From CAZPQV01 sp964588705 (GTDB taxonomy: Bacteria; Bacteroidota; Bacteroidia; Flavobacteriales; Weeksellaceae): a DNA stretch of 22,707 nt. Made by a program: the position numbers and the translations under genes. Location: assembly GCA_964588705.1 (NCBI GenBank), contig CAZPQV010000033.1, positions 1 to 22,707 of the forward strand, written 5' to 3'. Positions 8,385 to 15,764 of the stretch are shown here, piece after piece (position 1 is the stretch's first letter; each line of letters opens with the position of its first letter). Under the pieces are notes generated by a model. The model was not told the origin of the DNA, did no database searches, and saw only the letters and a list, made by a program, of their open reading frames with translations.

Positions 8385-8708
8385 CTATTTCTTTTCTTCA
8401 GTTTTTCTGAAGTAGATATCATCGTTCATCCATTCTTCAATCGCAATTGAAGTTGGTTTTGGAAGTTTTTCGTAGTGCTTTGAGATTTCAATCTGCTCTC
8501 TGTTTTCGAAAACTTCTTCCAAAGTCGTATTGTGCACAGCAAATTCATCAAGCTTATTGTGAAGTTCAGTGCGGATTTCCGCATTAATCTGCTCTGCTCT
8601 TTTTCCCATAATTACGATGGCTTCGTAGATTGAGCCTACTTTGCCCTCAATTTTATCTCTGTCGTAAGTTACGGTTGTAAGTTCTGCGTTGGTATCTTTT
8701 ACACTCAT
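8385..8708 (-). CDS. rpoZ: DNA-directed RNA polymerase subunit omega (RpoZ/Rpb6 family)
   Basis: Small subunit that helps assemble and stabilise core RNA polymerase. The Bacteroidota form is longer than E. coli omega; here 107 aa. The diagnostic block is KVGSIYEAIVIMGKRAEQINAEI, split here as KVGSIYEAIVIMG and KRAEQINAEI, the Rpb6/omega fold that clamps beta-prime. The start is set at the ATG at 8708 (MSVKDTNAEL), the usual N-terminus. The frame extends upstream to a TTG at 8750 that overlaps the bamD stop, but those 14 residues look like spacer. It lies 38 bp after bamD and ends before a strong hairpin, so bamD-rpoZ is a two-gene unit. Confidence 0.88.
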   Translation of the reverse strand: MSVKDTNAELTTVTYDRDKIEGKVGSIYEAIVIMGKRAEQINAEIRTELHNKLDEFAVHNTTLEEVFENREQIEISKHYEKLPKPTSIAIEEWMNDDIYFRKTEEKK

Positions 8709-8746
8709 TTTCAGTGAATTATTTAATTTAGAGTCTGCAAATTTAA

Positions 8747-9745
8747 TCAATTTCTTTTAATTCTGAAAGACGCTCCGGAATTTGGTGTAGAAACTACTGC
8801 GCTGTCTCGCTTTATATCATCAGATTTGCGTTTTGCATCTCTTGCTGCTTTTTCTTCTTCACGCGCTTTTTCTTTCGCATCCAGTTCAGCCAAAACTTCT
8901 TTTTGTTTTGCTGCAACTCTAGCTCTTTCCGCTTCTACAACAACTTTTTGTTTTTCGAATTTAGCTTTTTCTGAGTTCAGTTTTTCTCTCAGGTCTAATG
9001 CTGTTTTAGAATATTCAGAATTTGGAAGTTCTTTTTCTACAAATCTTGTGTAAGCAAGTGCATTTTCCAGTCTTTCTTCCTTTTTGTCGTAAATAGAGTT
9101 TACCGCAAGTTCGTATTTAGATTTCAGAATATAATCGTAAATATTTGGGCGAAGCTTGGTGCTCGGAAAATCTTCCAAAACATTTTCAAAAGCAATGTCT
9201 GCCGCTTTATATTCCGCCATTTTAAAATACTGTCTTGCATTTTCGTAGGCTTTAAATTCAAGTTTATACGACAGTTCATCAATCAAGGTATTGATGTTTT
9301 TTGATCTTTCTGAATCAGGATATTTATTAAGGAAATTCTGAAGTTCATTAATCGCCGATTCCGTATTCTTCTGATCTAAGTTATAATCCATAGATCCTTC
9401 GTAGTAGCACAGCGCCGACATATAAGCTGCTTCTTCCGCTCTTGGATCATCAGTAAATGTTACCGAAAAATTTTTGAAGTGGTGCCCTGCAATTCTGTAC
9501 TGCTTGTCGTAATAATTAGCGTAAGCTGTATTGAAAATCACCGTTCTTGCATCATCAGTTCCGGCAACTAAATTTGGAAGTCTTTCGTATAGTGCAATGG
9601 CCTGAGTCCATTTTTTCTGCTCAAAATAAGAGTTGGCTGTTTTCAGAATCAGGTCTTTATCGGCACTTTTCATTGCGGTATCAAAATCTTTGTTACACGC
9701 TGCTACCACAAAAACCAGCACCAATAATGTTAATATTTTTTTCAT
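8747..9745 (-). CDS. bamD: Outer membrane assembly lipoprotein BamD
   Basis: Outer-membrane-anchored lipoprotein of the BAM complex that inserts beta-barrel proteins, 332 aa. The N-terminus MKKILTLLVLVFVVAAC is a lipoprotein signal with lipobox VAAC; lipidated Cys17. The mature part has TPR-type helical hairpins (about residues 30-230), with phrases such as WTQAIALYERLPN, ARTVIFNTAYANYYDKQY, AAYMSALCYYEG and LQNFLNKYPDSERS. The C-terminal 90 residues are a charged helical extension rich in K, E, A and R (KEKAREEEKAARDAKR), longer than in E. coli BamD (about 245 aa); its role is unknown. It has its own -7 element and heads the unit with rpoZ. Confidence 0.92.
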   Translation of the reverse strand: MKKILTLLVLVFVVAACNKDFDTAMKSADKDLILKTANSYFEQKKWTQAIALYERLPNLVAGTDDARTVIFNTAYANYYDKQYRIAGHHFKNFSVTFTDDPRAEEAAYMSALCYYEGSMDYNLDQKNTESAINELQNFLNKYPDSERSKNINTLIDELSYKLEFKAYENARQYFKMAEYKAADIAFENVLEDFPSTKLRPNIYDYILKSKYELAVNSIYDKKEERLENALAYTRFVEKELPNSEYSKTALDLREKLNSEKAKFEKQKVVVEAERARVAAKQKEVLAELDAKEKAREEEKAARDAKRKSDDIKRDSAVVSTPNSGASFRIKRN

Positions 9746-9787
9746 AAACTGTCTTAGTATCGTAATAATCTTATATTATTCAATCTG

Positions 9788-9795
9788 CAAAAATA
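9788..9795 (-). promoter_or_regulatory. Predicted -7 element for bamD
   Basis: TATTTTTG on the - strand matches TAnnTTTG exactly and lies 42 bp before the bamD ATG. No convincing -33 TTTG is present at standard spacing. Confidence 0.4.
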
Positions 9796-9839
9796 AAACT
9801 TTTTTGCCAATAGAATTCATTTTATGATACTTTAACGTA

Positions 9840-10469
9840 TTATGCGTCGGGATTGTATCCCAAGAGAGAAAAAATTGTTTGATAGTTGCTTGCTTTTATC
9901 TTTTCTTCAGCGTTTTTTATAAAATCTTCTTCCTTTCCGGAAAGATATATTTCATAAAAAGAGCGGTTTCGGATTGCAAAAACTGCCGAACCGATAACGT
10001 TCGTCAGAATATCTTCAGGTCTCGGTGCATAATGAAATACGCCGGAAGCAATTCCCTTTTTTACCACCTCATCGATCTTCTCGGTTGCGGTTTTGTAAAA
10101 CTCAATCAACTCGTCTTTAACCAATTCAGTGTGACGGATTTCCTGTTTTACAAAAGCATGAAAATAGTTGTATTTAAACATCTGGCTTACGATAAACCGT
10201 ATGAATTCTTTCATCTGCATTTCGGGTTTGCCGTCTTTTATGGTGTGTGCAAACTCAGCAAAACTTTCCCGTGTTCTCTGCACACGGTACTGATAGAGAT
10301 AAGCCAACATTTTTTCTTTGGATCCAAAATAATATGAAATCATGGCCACATTGATATTGGCTTTTGCGGAAATATCGCGGACCGAAGTGCCATCGAAACC
10401 TTTTTTTGCAATCAGTTCTTCGGCAACATCAAGAATTTTAATCTGTTTTTCGTTAAATTTCTTTCCCAT
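9840..10469 (-). CDS. TetR/AcrR family transcriptional regulator
   Basis: Cytoplasmic one-component regulator, 209 aa. The N-terminal helix-turn-helix is clear: ILDVAEELIAKKGFDGTSVRD, split here as ILDVAEELIAKKG and FDGTSVRD, followed by ISAKANINVAMISYYFGSKE (about residues 10-60, the standard TetR block ending in the recognition helix and YYxGSKE). The C-terminal ligand domain shows no family that names a ligand. It diverges from the TatD gene, with an 89-bp spacer between the start codons that holds a likely promoter and an inverted repeat, so autoregulation is likely. No transporter gene is adjacent to suggest an efflux role. bamD lies 94 bp downstream with its own -7 element. Confidence 0.92.
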   Translation of the reverse strand: MGKKFNEKQIKILDVAEELIAKKGFDGTSVRDISAKANINVAMISYYFGSKEKMLAYLYQYRVQRTRESFAEFAHTIKDGKPEMQMKEFIRFIVSQMFKYNYFHAFVKQEIRHTELVKDELIEFYKTATEKIDEVVKKGIASGVFHYAPRPEDILTNVIGSAVFAIRNRSFYEIYLSGKEEDFIKNAEEKIKASNYQTIFSLLGYNPDA

Positions 10470-10485
10470 CAGAAAATCGTTTGAG

Positions 10486-10523
10486 TAAAATTAACATTTT
10501 TTTAACTAATAAACAAGCGTTTA
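10486..10523 (-). promoter_or_regulatory. Putative tetR promoter overlapping an inverted-repeat operator
   Basis: On -, CTTG (10517-10514) and TAATTTTA (10493-10486) lie 20 bp apart and approximate TTTG-N19-21-TAnnTTTG. The inverted repeat TAAAC-N4-GTTTA (10510-10523) covers the -33 part. That arrangement suits autorepression by the TetR protein and could also affect the divergent TatD gene. Confidence 0.35.
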
Positions 10524-10558
10524 AAGGTTTAATTTAGATTTTTGTTTAATTTTATTAA

Positions 10559-11182
10559 ATGAAACTTTTCGACTTCCATCATCATAAAAATCACAGTTCG
10601 GGAATCTATAATCTCGGTCTGTTTGAAAATATTCCGCAAAATAAATTTTCGGTGGGAATTCATCCAAAAGACGTTTCAGAACATTTTGATGAAAGGTTTC
10701 TTTGGTTAAAAAGAGTTTCTGAAGATGAAAACTGTATCGCCATTGGAGAGTGTGGATTAGATGGTTTGATTGAAGTTGATGAAGAACTGCAGGAAGAATG
10801 TTTCGAAAAACAGATTTTATGGGCCAATGAAATCAAAAAGCCTGTTATCATCCATTGTGTAAGACGATTTTCACAACTTCTAAGATTTAAAAAATTCGCC
10901 GAAGTTCCGATGATTGTTCATGGATTCAATAAAAAAAGGAATATTGCGGATGATTTACAAAACGCCGGATTTTATCTTTCTTTTGGAAAAGCCGTGCTTC
11001 AAAATGTATATTTGCAGCAAATTTTAGCAGATTTTCCGATTAGCAGAATGTTTCTGGAAACTGATGATGCCGATTTCGAAATTGAAGAACTTTATCAAAA
11101 GACTTCTGAATTAAAAAGCATCAGCATGGAAAATCTCGAAAATCAAATTCAGGAAAACCTGAGAAAGATTACAAATTTATAA
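10559..11182 (+). CDS. TatD family metal-dependent hydrolase (short form)
   Basis: Predicted DNase of the TatD amidohydrolase family, 207 aa against about 260 for E. coli TatD. All metal ligands appear to be kept: His7 and His9 (FDFHHHK, the HxH motif), Glu64 (GECGLD, usually GEIGLD), His99 (VIIHC), His121 (MIVHGF) and Asp169 (LETDDA, usually LETDAP). The shortening is spread over loops and there is no sign of a broken gene. Compact TatD proteins like this are common in Bacteroidota as far as I recall. It begins 89 bp from the divergent tetR start and is followed 19 bp later by tcdA, so TatD-tcdA-rnpA look co-transcribed. Confidence 0.87.
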   Translation: MKLFDFHHHKNHSSGIYNLGLFENIPQNKFSVGIHPKDVSEHFDERFLWLKRVSEDENCIAIGECGLDGLIEVDEELQEECFEKQILWANEIKKPVIIHCVRRFSQLLRFKKFAEVPMIVHGFNKKRNIADDLQNAGFYLSFGKAVLQNVYLQQILADFPISRMFLETDDADFEIEELYQKTSELKSISMENLENQIQENLRKITNL

Positions 11183-11201
11183 GGCAAAAGACCTGTTTTC
11201 G

Positions 11202-11950
11202 ATGAGTAAAAAATGGCTTGAACGCGCTGAACTACTGGTAAAAGAAGAAGGTATACAGAAACTTCAGAACGCAAATATTTTAATTGTTGGCTTGGGAGGA
11301 GTTGGCTCTTTTTCTGCCGAATTTATTGCAAGAGCAGGAATTGGGACGATGACTGTAATAGATGGAGATACCGTTGACGTTACCAATATCAACCGCCAAC
11401 TTCCGGCACTGCATTCCACCATTGGAAAAACTAAAGCAGAAGTGGTTGCAACCCGACTGTTAGACATTAATCCGGAACTGAAACTGAACGTTATTACCGA
11501 ATTTCTGAATCCAGAAGACATGGGAAAACTTTTAGACTCAGAAAAATTCGATTATGTGATCGACTGCATCGACAGCGTTTCGCCAAAAATTTCTTTAATC
11601 AAAGAAGCCAGAAGACGCAAAGTAAAATTGATATCATGCATGGGTGCCGGCGGAAAACTCGATGCTTCGAAAATTTTGGTTCGCGACATCAGCAAAACTT
11701 ATAACTGTTATCTCGCAAAGCAGGTCAGAAAACGCCTGAAACGTGAAAGCAATCTGCAAAAAGGGTTTAAATGTGTGTTTTCAACAGAGCTTCAAAACGA
11801 AGAAAGTTTGAAAATGACAGACGGATCAAATTTTAAACGTTCTTTTTACGGAACCATCAGCTATATTCCTGCCGCTTTTGGACTTNNNNNNNNNNACTTC
11901 ACGCAGCAGGGGAAGTTATCAACCACCTCCTGAAAAGAGAAATAAATTAA
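11202..11950 (+). CDS. tcdA: tRNA threonylcarbamoyladenosine dehydratase (TcdA/ThiF superfamily), split by an assembly gap
   Basis: E1-like adenylating enzyme. TcdA converts t6A37 of tRNA to its cyclic form using ATP. The nucleotide-binding motif GLGGVGSFSAEFIARAGIG lies at about residues 29-47, then VIDGDTVDVTNINRQL (the D and N-x-x-R of the adenylation site), and CIDSVSPKISLI. The 10-N gap at 11886-11895 breaks the frame. The reading after the gap that suits the family begins LHAAGEVINHLL and runs in another frame to TAA at 11948-11950, directly before the rnpA ATG. The flanks share 'actt'; removing the 10 Ns and one copy gives GLHAAGEV and a 244-aa protein. Another ThiF-family activity (for example HesA/MoeB-like) is possible but less likely. 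Confidence 0.85.
11886..11895. other. 10-N assembly gap inside tcdA
   Basis: Ten Ns lie between 'gactt' and 'acttc'. The repeated 'actt' on both sides suggests that two contigs overlap and no bases are missing. Confidence 0.9.
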
Positions 11951-12310
11951 ATGAAACAGTTCGGATATCCAAAACAGGAAAAGCTGAAACAGAAGAAAGA
12001 AATTTCCCTTCTTTTCGAAAAAGGGAAATGGAAAAGTTGTGGCAATATCCGTATTATTTCACTGAAATCAGAAGATATATCCAATCAAAAACTTGGAGTC
12101 TCTGTCCCTAAACGGTATTTTAAGAAAGCGGTCGAACGAAACCGTATTAAACGTCTTTTGCGAGAAGTTTACCGGCTGAATAAAGACATTTTCATTAGCT
12201 CCTTCGGAAGCAATTCATTATCAATGCTATTCTGGATTTCCAAAGATTTACCAAAACACTACCAAGAAGTAGAAAAAGACTTTCTAAAGCTCTGTGAATC
12301 AAAAAAGTAA
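11951..12310 (+). CDS. rnpA: Ribonuclease P protein component
   Basis: Protein subunit of RNase P, which removes the 5' leader of pre-tRNAs; 119 aa, basic. The RNR signature is present as FKKAVERNRIKRLLREVYR (about residues 56-74). Upstream are GVSVPKRYF and the N-terminal LKQKKEISLLFEKGKW that line the substrate cleft. The ATG follows the tcdA stop with no spacing, so translation is probably coupled. In many bacteria rnpA sits beside rpmH near the origin; here it is in a tcdA cluster, as I recall for other Flavobacteriia. The C-terminus ends simply in KLCESKK. Confidence 0.95.
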   Translation: MKQFGYPKQEKLKQKKEISLLFEKGKWKSCGNIRIISLKSEDISNQKLGVSVPKRYFKKAVERNRIKRLLREVYRLNKDIFISSFGSNSLSMLFWISKDLPKHYQEVEKDFLKLCESKK

Positions 12311-12316
12311 AATTTA

Positions 12317-12346
12317 TTTGATATTAGCACGCTTTTTGTAAATTTG
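12317..12346 (+). promoter_or_regulatory. Bacteroidota-type promoter for the DUF4126 gene
   Basis: TTTG (12317-12320), an 18-bp spacer and TAAATTTG (12339-12346) match TTTG-N~19-TAnnTTTG almost perfectly. Transcription would begin near 12352, about 25 nt before the ATG. It gives DUF4126 its own promoter just after rnpA. Confidence 0.65.
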
Positions 12347-12376
12347 GTTGTAAATAAACTATAATTATTATTTAAA

Positions 12377-13024
12377 ATGTTAGATAACATTCCTTATTTG
12401 CCGTATGTGCTTAGTGCATTTATCGGCATTGGTTTGGCTGCAGCAAGCGGTTTCAGAGTATTTCTGCCGATGTTTGCAGTAAGCCTTGCTTCTTATATGG
12501 GCTGGATTCCGATGAACGATACTTTCGATTGGCTTGCCGGACTTCCAACCCTTATTACCACCGGAATTGCTACCGTTGTTGAAATTTTAGCCTATTATAT
12601 CCCTTACGTTGATCATTTGCTCGATACACTTTCTGTTCCATTGGCGACGGTTGCCGGATCAGTTTTGTTTGCGAGTCAATTCGCTGATATCGGAACATTT
12701 CCACAGTGGGCTTTGGCACTGATTGCAGGTGGTGGAACAGCAGCGGCCATCAGTTCGGGTTTCGCCGGAACCCGAGCTGCATCTACGGCAACAACGGGAG
12801 GTTTAGGAAACTCAGTCGTTGCAACAACTGAAACTGCAGGCGCCGGAATTATGACGGCTTTGGCAATGGCAGCACCAATTATTGCAGCAATCGCAGCAAT
12901 TATCCTTATTATTATTGTTATCGTGGTTGGACGAAAAATATGGAGTAAATTCAAAGGATTCAACACCGATAAACCCGATAAAACAATTGATGTTGAAGCT
13001 GTTGAAACACAGCATTTAGAATGA
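12377..13024 (+). CDS. DUF4126 family integral membrane protein
   Basis: Membrane protein of unknown function, 215 aa. The N-terminal block ALSAFIGIGLAAASGFR-type sequence (here VLSAFIGIGLAAASGFRVF) and FDWLAGLPTLITTGI are characteristic of DUF4126. Hydrophobic spans lie near residues 10-45, 52-75, 88-105 and 112-130. There is a last long run near 155-190 containing an isoleucine/valine-rich stretch, then a charged cytoplasmic-type tail (KIWSKFKGFNTDKPDK). A Gly/Ala/Thr-rich segment around 130-155 (TRAASTATTGGLGNS) may be a small-residue helix or a re-entrant loop. It is monocistronic, with its own promoter and a strong terminator. No substrate or partner can be inferred. Confidence 0.85.
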   Translation: MLDNIPYLPYVLSAFIGIGLAAASGFRVFLPMFAVSLASYMGWIPMNDTFDWLAGLPTLITTGIATVVEILAYYIPYVDHLLDTLSVPLATVAGSVLFASQFADIGTFPQWALALIAGGGTAAAISSGFAGTRAASTATTGGLGNSVVATTETAGAGIMTALAMAAPIIAAIAAIILIIIVIVVGRKIWSKFKGFNTDKPDKTIDVEAVETQHLE

Positions 13025-13054
13025 CATCTCATAAATTGTGCGAGAAAAGCAGAT

Positions 13055-13094
13055 AAAAAACACCTTTGAAGAACATTTTCAAAGGTGTTTTTTT
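13055..13094 (+). terminator. Terminator after the DUF4126 gene
   Basis: AAAAAACACCTTTGAA (13055-13070) pairs over 16 bp with TTCAAAGGTGTTTTTT (13078-13093), loop 7 nt, running into a T-tract. The leading A-run means it could also act on -. Confidence 0.9.
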
Positions 13095-13138
13095 ATATAT
13101 AAATCTTAACTAGTTGTGTGCATTTCGAATGTTTTTAA

Positions 13139-13286
13139 AACGCAAAGATTTTTAATGATTTATTAATCTTTTAGCTAGCAAAGATGACGAATAAATTCGT
13201 TGTGAAGCATTCGCTTTATCAAGTTCGCTTGCGAACTAATTCTTTGCTTTCTGAAAATTTTAGATTTAATTTGAAAACTTTGCGTT
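13139..13286 (+). repeat. Structured intergenic repeat, copy 2 (148 bp)
   Basis: Same ends as copy 1, AACGCAAAG and CTTTGCGTT, and the same inner stem AGCAAAG (13177-13183) / CTTTGCT (13242-13248). Hairpins: GACGAAT/ATTCGTT (13186-13201), AAGC/GCTT in the middle, and the perfect AGTTCGC/GCGAACT (13222-13237). In the third hairpin, A-T of copy 1 is G-C here and a G-T pair becomes G-C, so the structure is kept. It fills the convergent spacer between DUF4126 and the TSUP gene. Confidence 0.8.
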
Positions 13287-13300
13287 AAAAAAATATAAAA

Positions 13301-13675
13301 CTACTTCTGGAAAAACATTTTCACAGCAACCACGAACATCAGAATTGCAAATACTTTTCTTAAAGTATCCTGCGACAGCGTAATGGCAGTTTTACTTCCG
13401 AGATAGCTTCCCAACACAAAACCACAACAAAGAAGAAGCGCAGTTTTTATATCTACGTTTCCGGCTTTATAGTAATTCATCACCCCAAAAATTCCAACAG
13501 GAACCATCAGAAGTGCAAGTGTCGTTCCCTGTGCTTTGTGCTGCGTGAAACCAAAAAGCAACACCAAAACCGGGACCATTACAATACCGCCGCCAATACC
13601 TACAAGTCCGCTGAGATACCCTGCTAAAAGACCTAATGCAATAAGTCCGATGATTAATGTAACATCCATTTTCAT
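13301..13675 (-). CDS. Half-size TauE/SafE (TSUP) family membrane protein
   Basis: Predicted transporter of the TSUP family, whose members export sulfite, sulfoacetate or related anions. The glycine-rich first-helix signature LSGLVGIGGGIVMVPVL is clear (residues about 21-37), followed by KAQGTTLALLMVPVG. Length is 124 aa with about four hydrophobic spans; usual members are about 250 aa and contain two such repeats. The protein ends cleanly in KMFFQK, and no second half lies downstream, only the intergenic repeat. A homodimer could supply the two halves. It starts 2 bp after the TPR gene and is the last gene of the lptE operon. Substrate unknown. Confidence 0.82.
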   Translation of the reverse strand: MKMDVTLIIGLIALGLLAGYLSGLVGIGGGIVMVPVLVLLFGFTQHKAQGTTLALLMVPVGIFGVMNYYKAGNVDIKTALLLCCGFVLGSYLGSKTAITLSQDTLRKVFAILMFVVAVKMFFQK

Positions 13676-13676
13676 G

Positions 13677-15218
13677 TTATTTGTTGGTTCTTAACTGTTT
13701 GATTTCTTCAATTTTCTCCGCATATTCCTCTGTTTTTTCAGGATGTTTCTTCTGAAGGGTTTCGTAGGCTTTTATGGCTTTCGCGTAAAGACGTTGCTCC
13801 ACATACAATTTTGCCAAAGTTTCAGTCATCAAATGTGAAATGTCGACGGTTTTTTCCTTTACGACAAAACTCGATTCCTCTTTCAGTTTGGAGATTTTCG
13901 GTTCGGTTTCAATGAATTTTTCAATGGCCTTCTCCTTAATTTCTTCTTTCACCTCATCTTCAGAAACCTCAGGTTTTTCAACCGGTTTTTTATCAAGTTT
14001 AAGCCAACTTTGCCAAGTATTGATAAACTTTGGAACGTTGCTCTCTGTAGTTTTTTGATCTGGCTCAGATTCCTTTTTGTCTTCTTCCGGCTCAATTTTT
14101 TCAACCTGATCTGAGAAGAACGACACATTGAAAACAGGTCTATCCTCTGGCTTTGTTTCTACAATCGGTTTTTCTTCCGTTGATGAAACTTTTTCTTCAG
14201 ATACCGGCTCTACTTTTTTGCTTAAAGCAGAATCCGGAGGTCCGGAAGTGATTGACATTGGCTTCCAGGAACGATGCTCAGCAGGAGCTTCTACGATTTC
14301 TTTAGCTTCTGTTTTTTCAGAAATTGGTTCTTGTGCTTCCTCAAGTTGAGCTTCAATCTCAACAGGTTTTTCTTCTGGTGGTTTTACATCAAAACTTGGA
14401 ATATCCGCGAAACTTAACTCTCCGGTTGACGGATCTTCTTCCACCGGTTTTGGAGCCTCAGTCCGGGCTTGTTTTTTGGCTTTTAATTTTGCTTCAACTT
14501 CAGCAATCAAACGTTTCATTTCGTCTTCATGACGGTTGACGTTTTGTTTCAACTGATAGTTTTCCGTTTTTACAGGTTGTTTTGGCACCGCAATATTAGG
14601 CATGAATTCCTGAGTACCATGGAAATTAACTTCTGCCGATTTTTCTTCTTCTCCAGGAGATTCAACTGCGATTTTTTCAGCAGGTTTTTCTTCAATAATT
14701 ACTTCTTCAGTATCATCAAAAACTTCTTCAACTTCCGCAGTAACCGACTCGGAAGCTTCGGACTGTTTTACCGGTTCTGTAATAATTACACCTGATTCTT
14801 TCGTGGCTTCAATATCAATTTTCTCAGTTTCTTTTTCAAGGAAATCTTCTTCTCCTTCATAAAGAATACGGTTCAGTTCTCCATTTATGTAAACCGGATT
14901 TGGTTTTTCTTTCTTTTCAGTTTCAATGATTTCATCAACCACAAAACAGTTTGTCGCGGGTTCTTGCTCTTCAATGATTTGAACTGATTTTTTATTGATA
15001 AAGTGATAAAGATTTTTTTTATCCGTCGTAAACGCCGCAGTTGTGGAAAGTTCGGCCTGATAATTTTCAGAATTAAATTTATGAATTCCAAAAAGCCGCA
15101 ATGCTCTGATATTCTGAACATAGGGATAATTTTTGATTTCGGAATCAAGAAGTTTTAAATCCTCATTCTGAATCAGCTCTGGATTTTTTATCAGTTCTAA
15201 AACTCGTGCATTCATCAT
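13677..15218 (-). CDS. Large acidic protein with a C-terminal TPR
   Basis: Not recognised as a named family; 513 aa. An ordered N-terminal region (about 1-75: LELIKNPELIQNEDLKLLDS, NYPYVQNIRALRLFGIH) resembles helices seen at the start of Bacteroidota TPR-like proteins. A long low-complexity middle (about 90-440) is rich in E, K, P, V and S and has many EEK/PVE phrases; it is probably disordered. The last 60 residues carry one TPR-like hairpin (LAKLYVEQRLYAKAIKAYETL). No signal peptide is seen. The start is the ATG at 15218, which shares its A with the lptE stop (TAATG); a second ATG follows at 15215. The frame extends to a TTG at 15224, which is rejected. Translation is coupled to lptE. Confidence 0.8.
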   Translation of the reverse strand: MMNARVLELIKNPELIQNEDLKLLDSEIKNYPYVQNIRALRLFGIHKFNSENYQAELSTTAAFTTDKKNLYHFINKKSVQIIEEQEPATNCFVVDEIIETEKKEKPNPVYINGELNRILYEGEEDFLEKETEKIDIEATKESGVIITEPVKQSEASESVTAEVEEVFDDTEEVIIEEKPAEKIAVESPGEEEKSAEVNFHGTQEFMPNIAVPKQPVKTENYQLKQNVNRHEDEMKRLIAEVEAKLKAKKQARTEAPKPVEEDPSTGELSFADIPSFDVKPPEEKPVEIEAQLEEAQEPISEKTEAKEIVEAPAEHRSWKPMSITSGPPDSALSKKVEPVSEEKVSSTEEKPIVETKPEDRPVFNVSFFSDQVEKIEPEEDKKESEPDQKTTESNVPKFINTWQSWLKLDKKPVEKPEVSEDEVKEEIKEKAIEKFIETEPKISKLKEESSFVVKEKTVDISHLMTETLAKLYVEQRLYAKAIKAYETLQKKHPEKTEEYAEKIEEIKQLRTNK

Positions 15219-15763
15219 TACCAATCTGCAATTATATCGTTGAAAATTTTATTGATAATCCTTTCGTTTACCACTTTTACCTGAGTTGCTTCAATCTGAT
15301 TGATATCCAAATCGGAACTGAAAACGGCCTCATCGGTATAAGTTCGGTCGAAATTCTTCTCCGGTTGAATAGCGTTTTCATAATGCACTTTCACCGTCAT
15401 TGTCAGTTTGTTTTGTGCTGCCTGAATCATTCCACCCGGAGAATCAACTCCTGTGGAAATTGTCGTTGGTAAAATATCGTAATTGGTGATCTCGCCTTCA
15501 ACAAGAATATGTGGATTTTCGGTGGTTCCTTTCAAAGTTGTTTTCTGCAGAAAACGGTTGTTGATATCAATGGTAAACTGCTGCGCTAAAGTTGGGTTTA
15601 CATTAGTCGCATTATTGATGAAATCACGGATTTGAATCGTTTTGACATCAGCGCTCAGCGAATTTCCGGTAAAGGAATAGCAAGCCTGCAACAGAAAAAG
15701 AGAGGCCAACAAAAACATCCACATGAACGGATGATATTTTATTTTAAAACTCTGAAATTTCAT
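15218..15763 (-). CDS. lptE: LPS assembly lipoprotein LptE
   Basis: Outer-membrane lipoprotein, 181 aa, that plugs the LptD barrel delivering lipopolysaccharide to the cell surface. The signal peptide carries a lipobox LLQAC (lipidated Cys28). The mature start YSFTGNSLSADVKTIQI is typical of the Bacteroidota LptE family, followed by LAQQFTIDINNRFL and HILVEGEITNYDI. Positive residues before the hydrophobic stretch (KFQSFKIKYH) make an unusually long n-region. It starts one base after the activator's stop and overlaps the TPR start, so these genes form a tight operon. LptD is not in the window. Confidence 0.88.
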   Translation of the reverse strand: MKFQSFKIKYHPFMWMFLLASLFLLQACYSFTGNSLSADVKTIQIRDFINNATNVNPTLAQQFTIDINNRFLQKTTLKGTTENPHILVEGEITNYDILPTTISTGVDSPGGMIQAAQNKLTMTVKVHYENAIQPEKNFDRTYTDEAVFSSDLDINQIEATQVKVVNERIINKIFNDIIADW

Positions 15764-15764
15764 C

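Noticed and set aside
8709..8750. N-terminal extension of RpoZ from the TTG at 8750
   Set aside because: The ATG at 8708 gives the typical omega N-terminus; the extra 14 residues look like spacer.
10559..11182. TatD as a truncated pseudogene because it is 50 aa short
   Set aside because: All metal ligands appear to be present and in order.
11878..12111. 77-aa ORF spanning the tcdA gap and into rnpA
   Set aside because: Shadow frame created by the Ns; the correct tcdA tail and rnpA explain the region.
12676..13032. Long ORF antisense to the DUF4126 gene (118 aa)
   Set aside because: Low-complexity isoleucine/alanine product that mirrors the membrane gene's codons; DUF4126 has its own promoter, terminator and family match.
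14581..14600. Sigma-54 -24 element (TGGCACCG)
   Set aside because: Lies inside a coding region and has no -12 TTGC at the right spacing.
15219..15224. TTG start of the TPR protein at 15224
   Set aside because: ATG at 15218 is coupled to the lptE stop as TAATG and is a better start.
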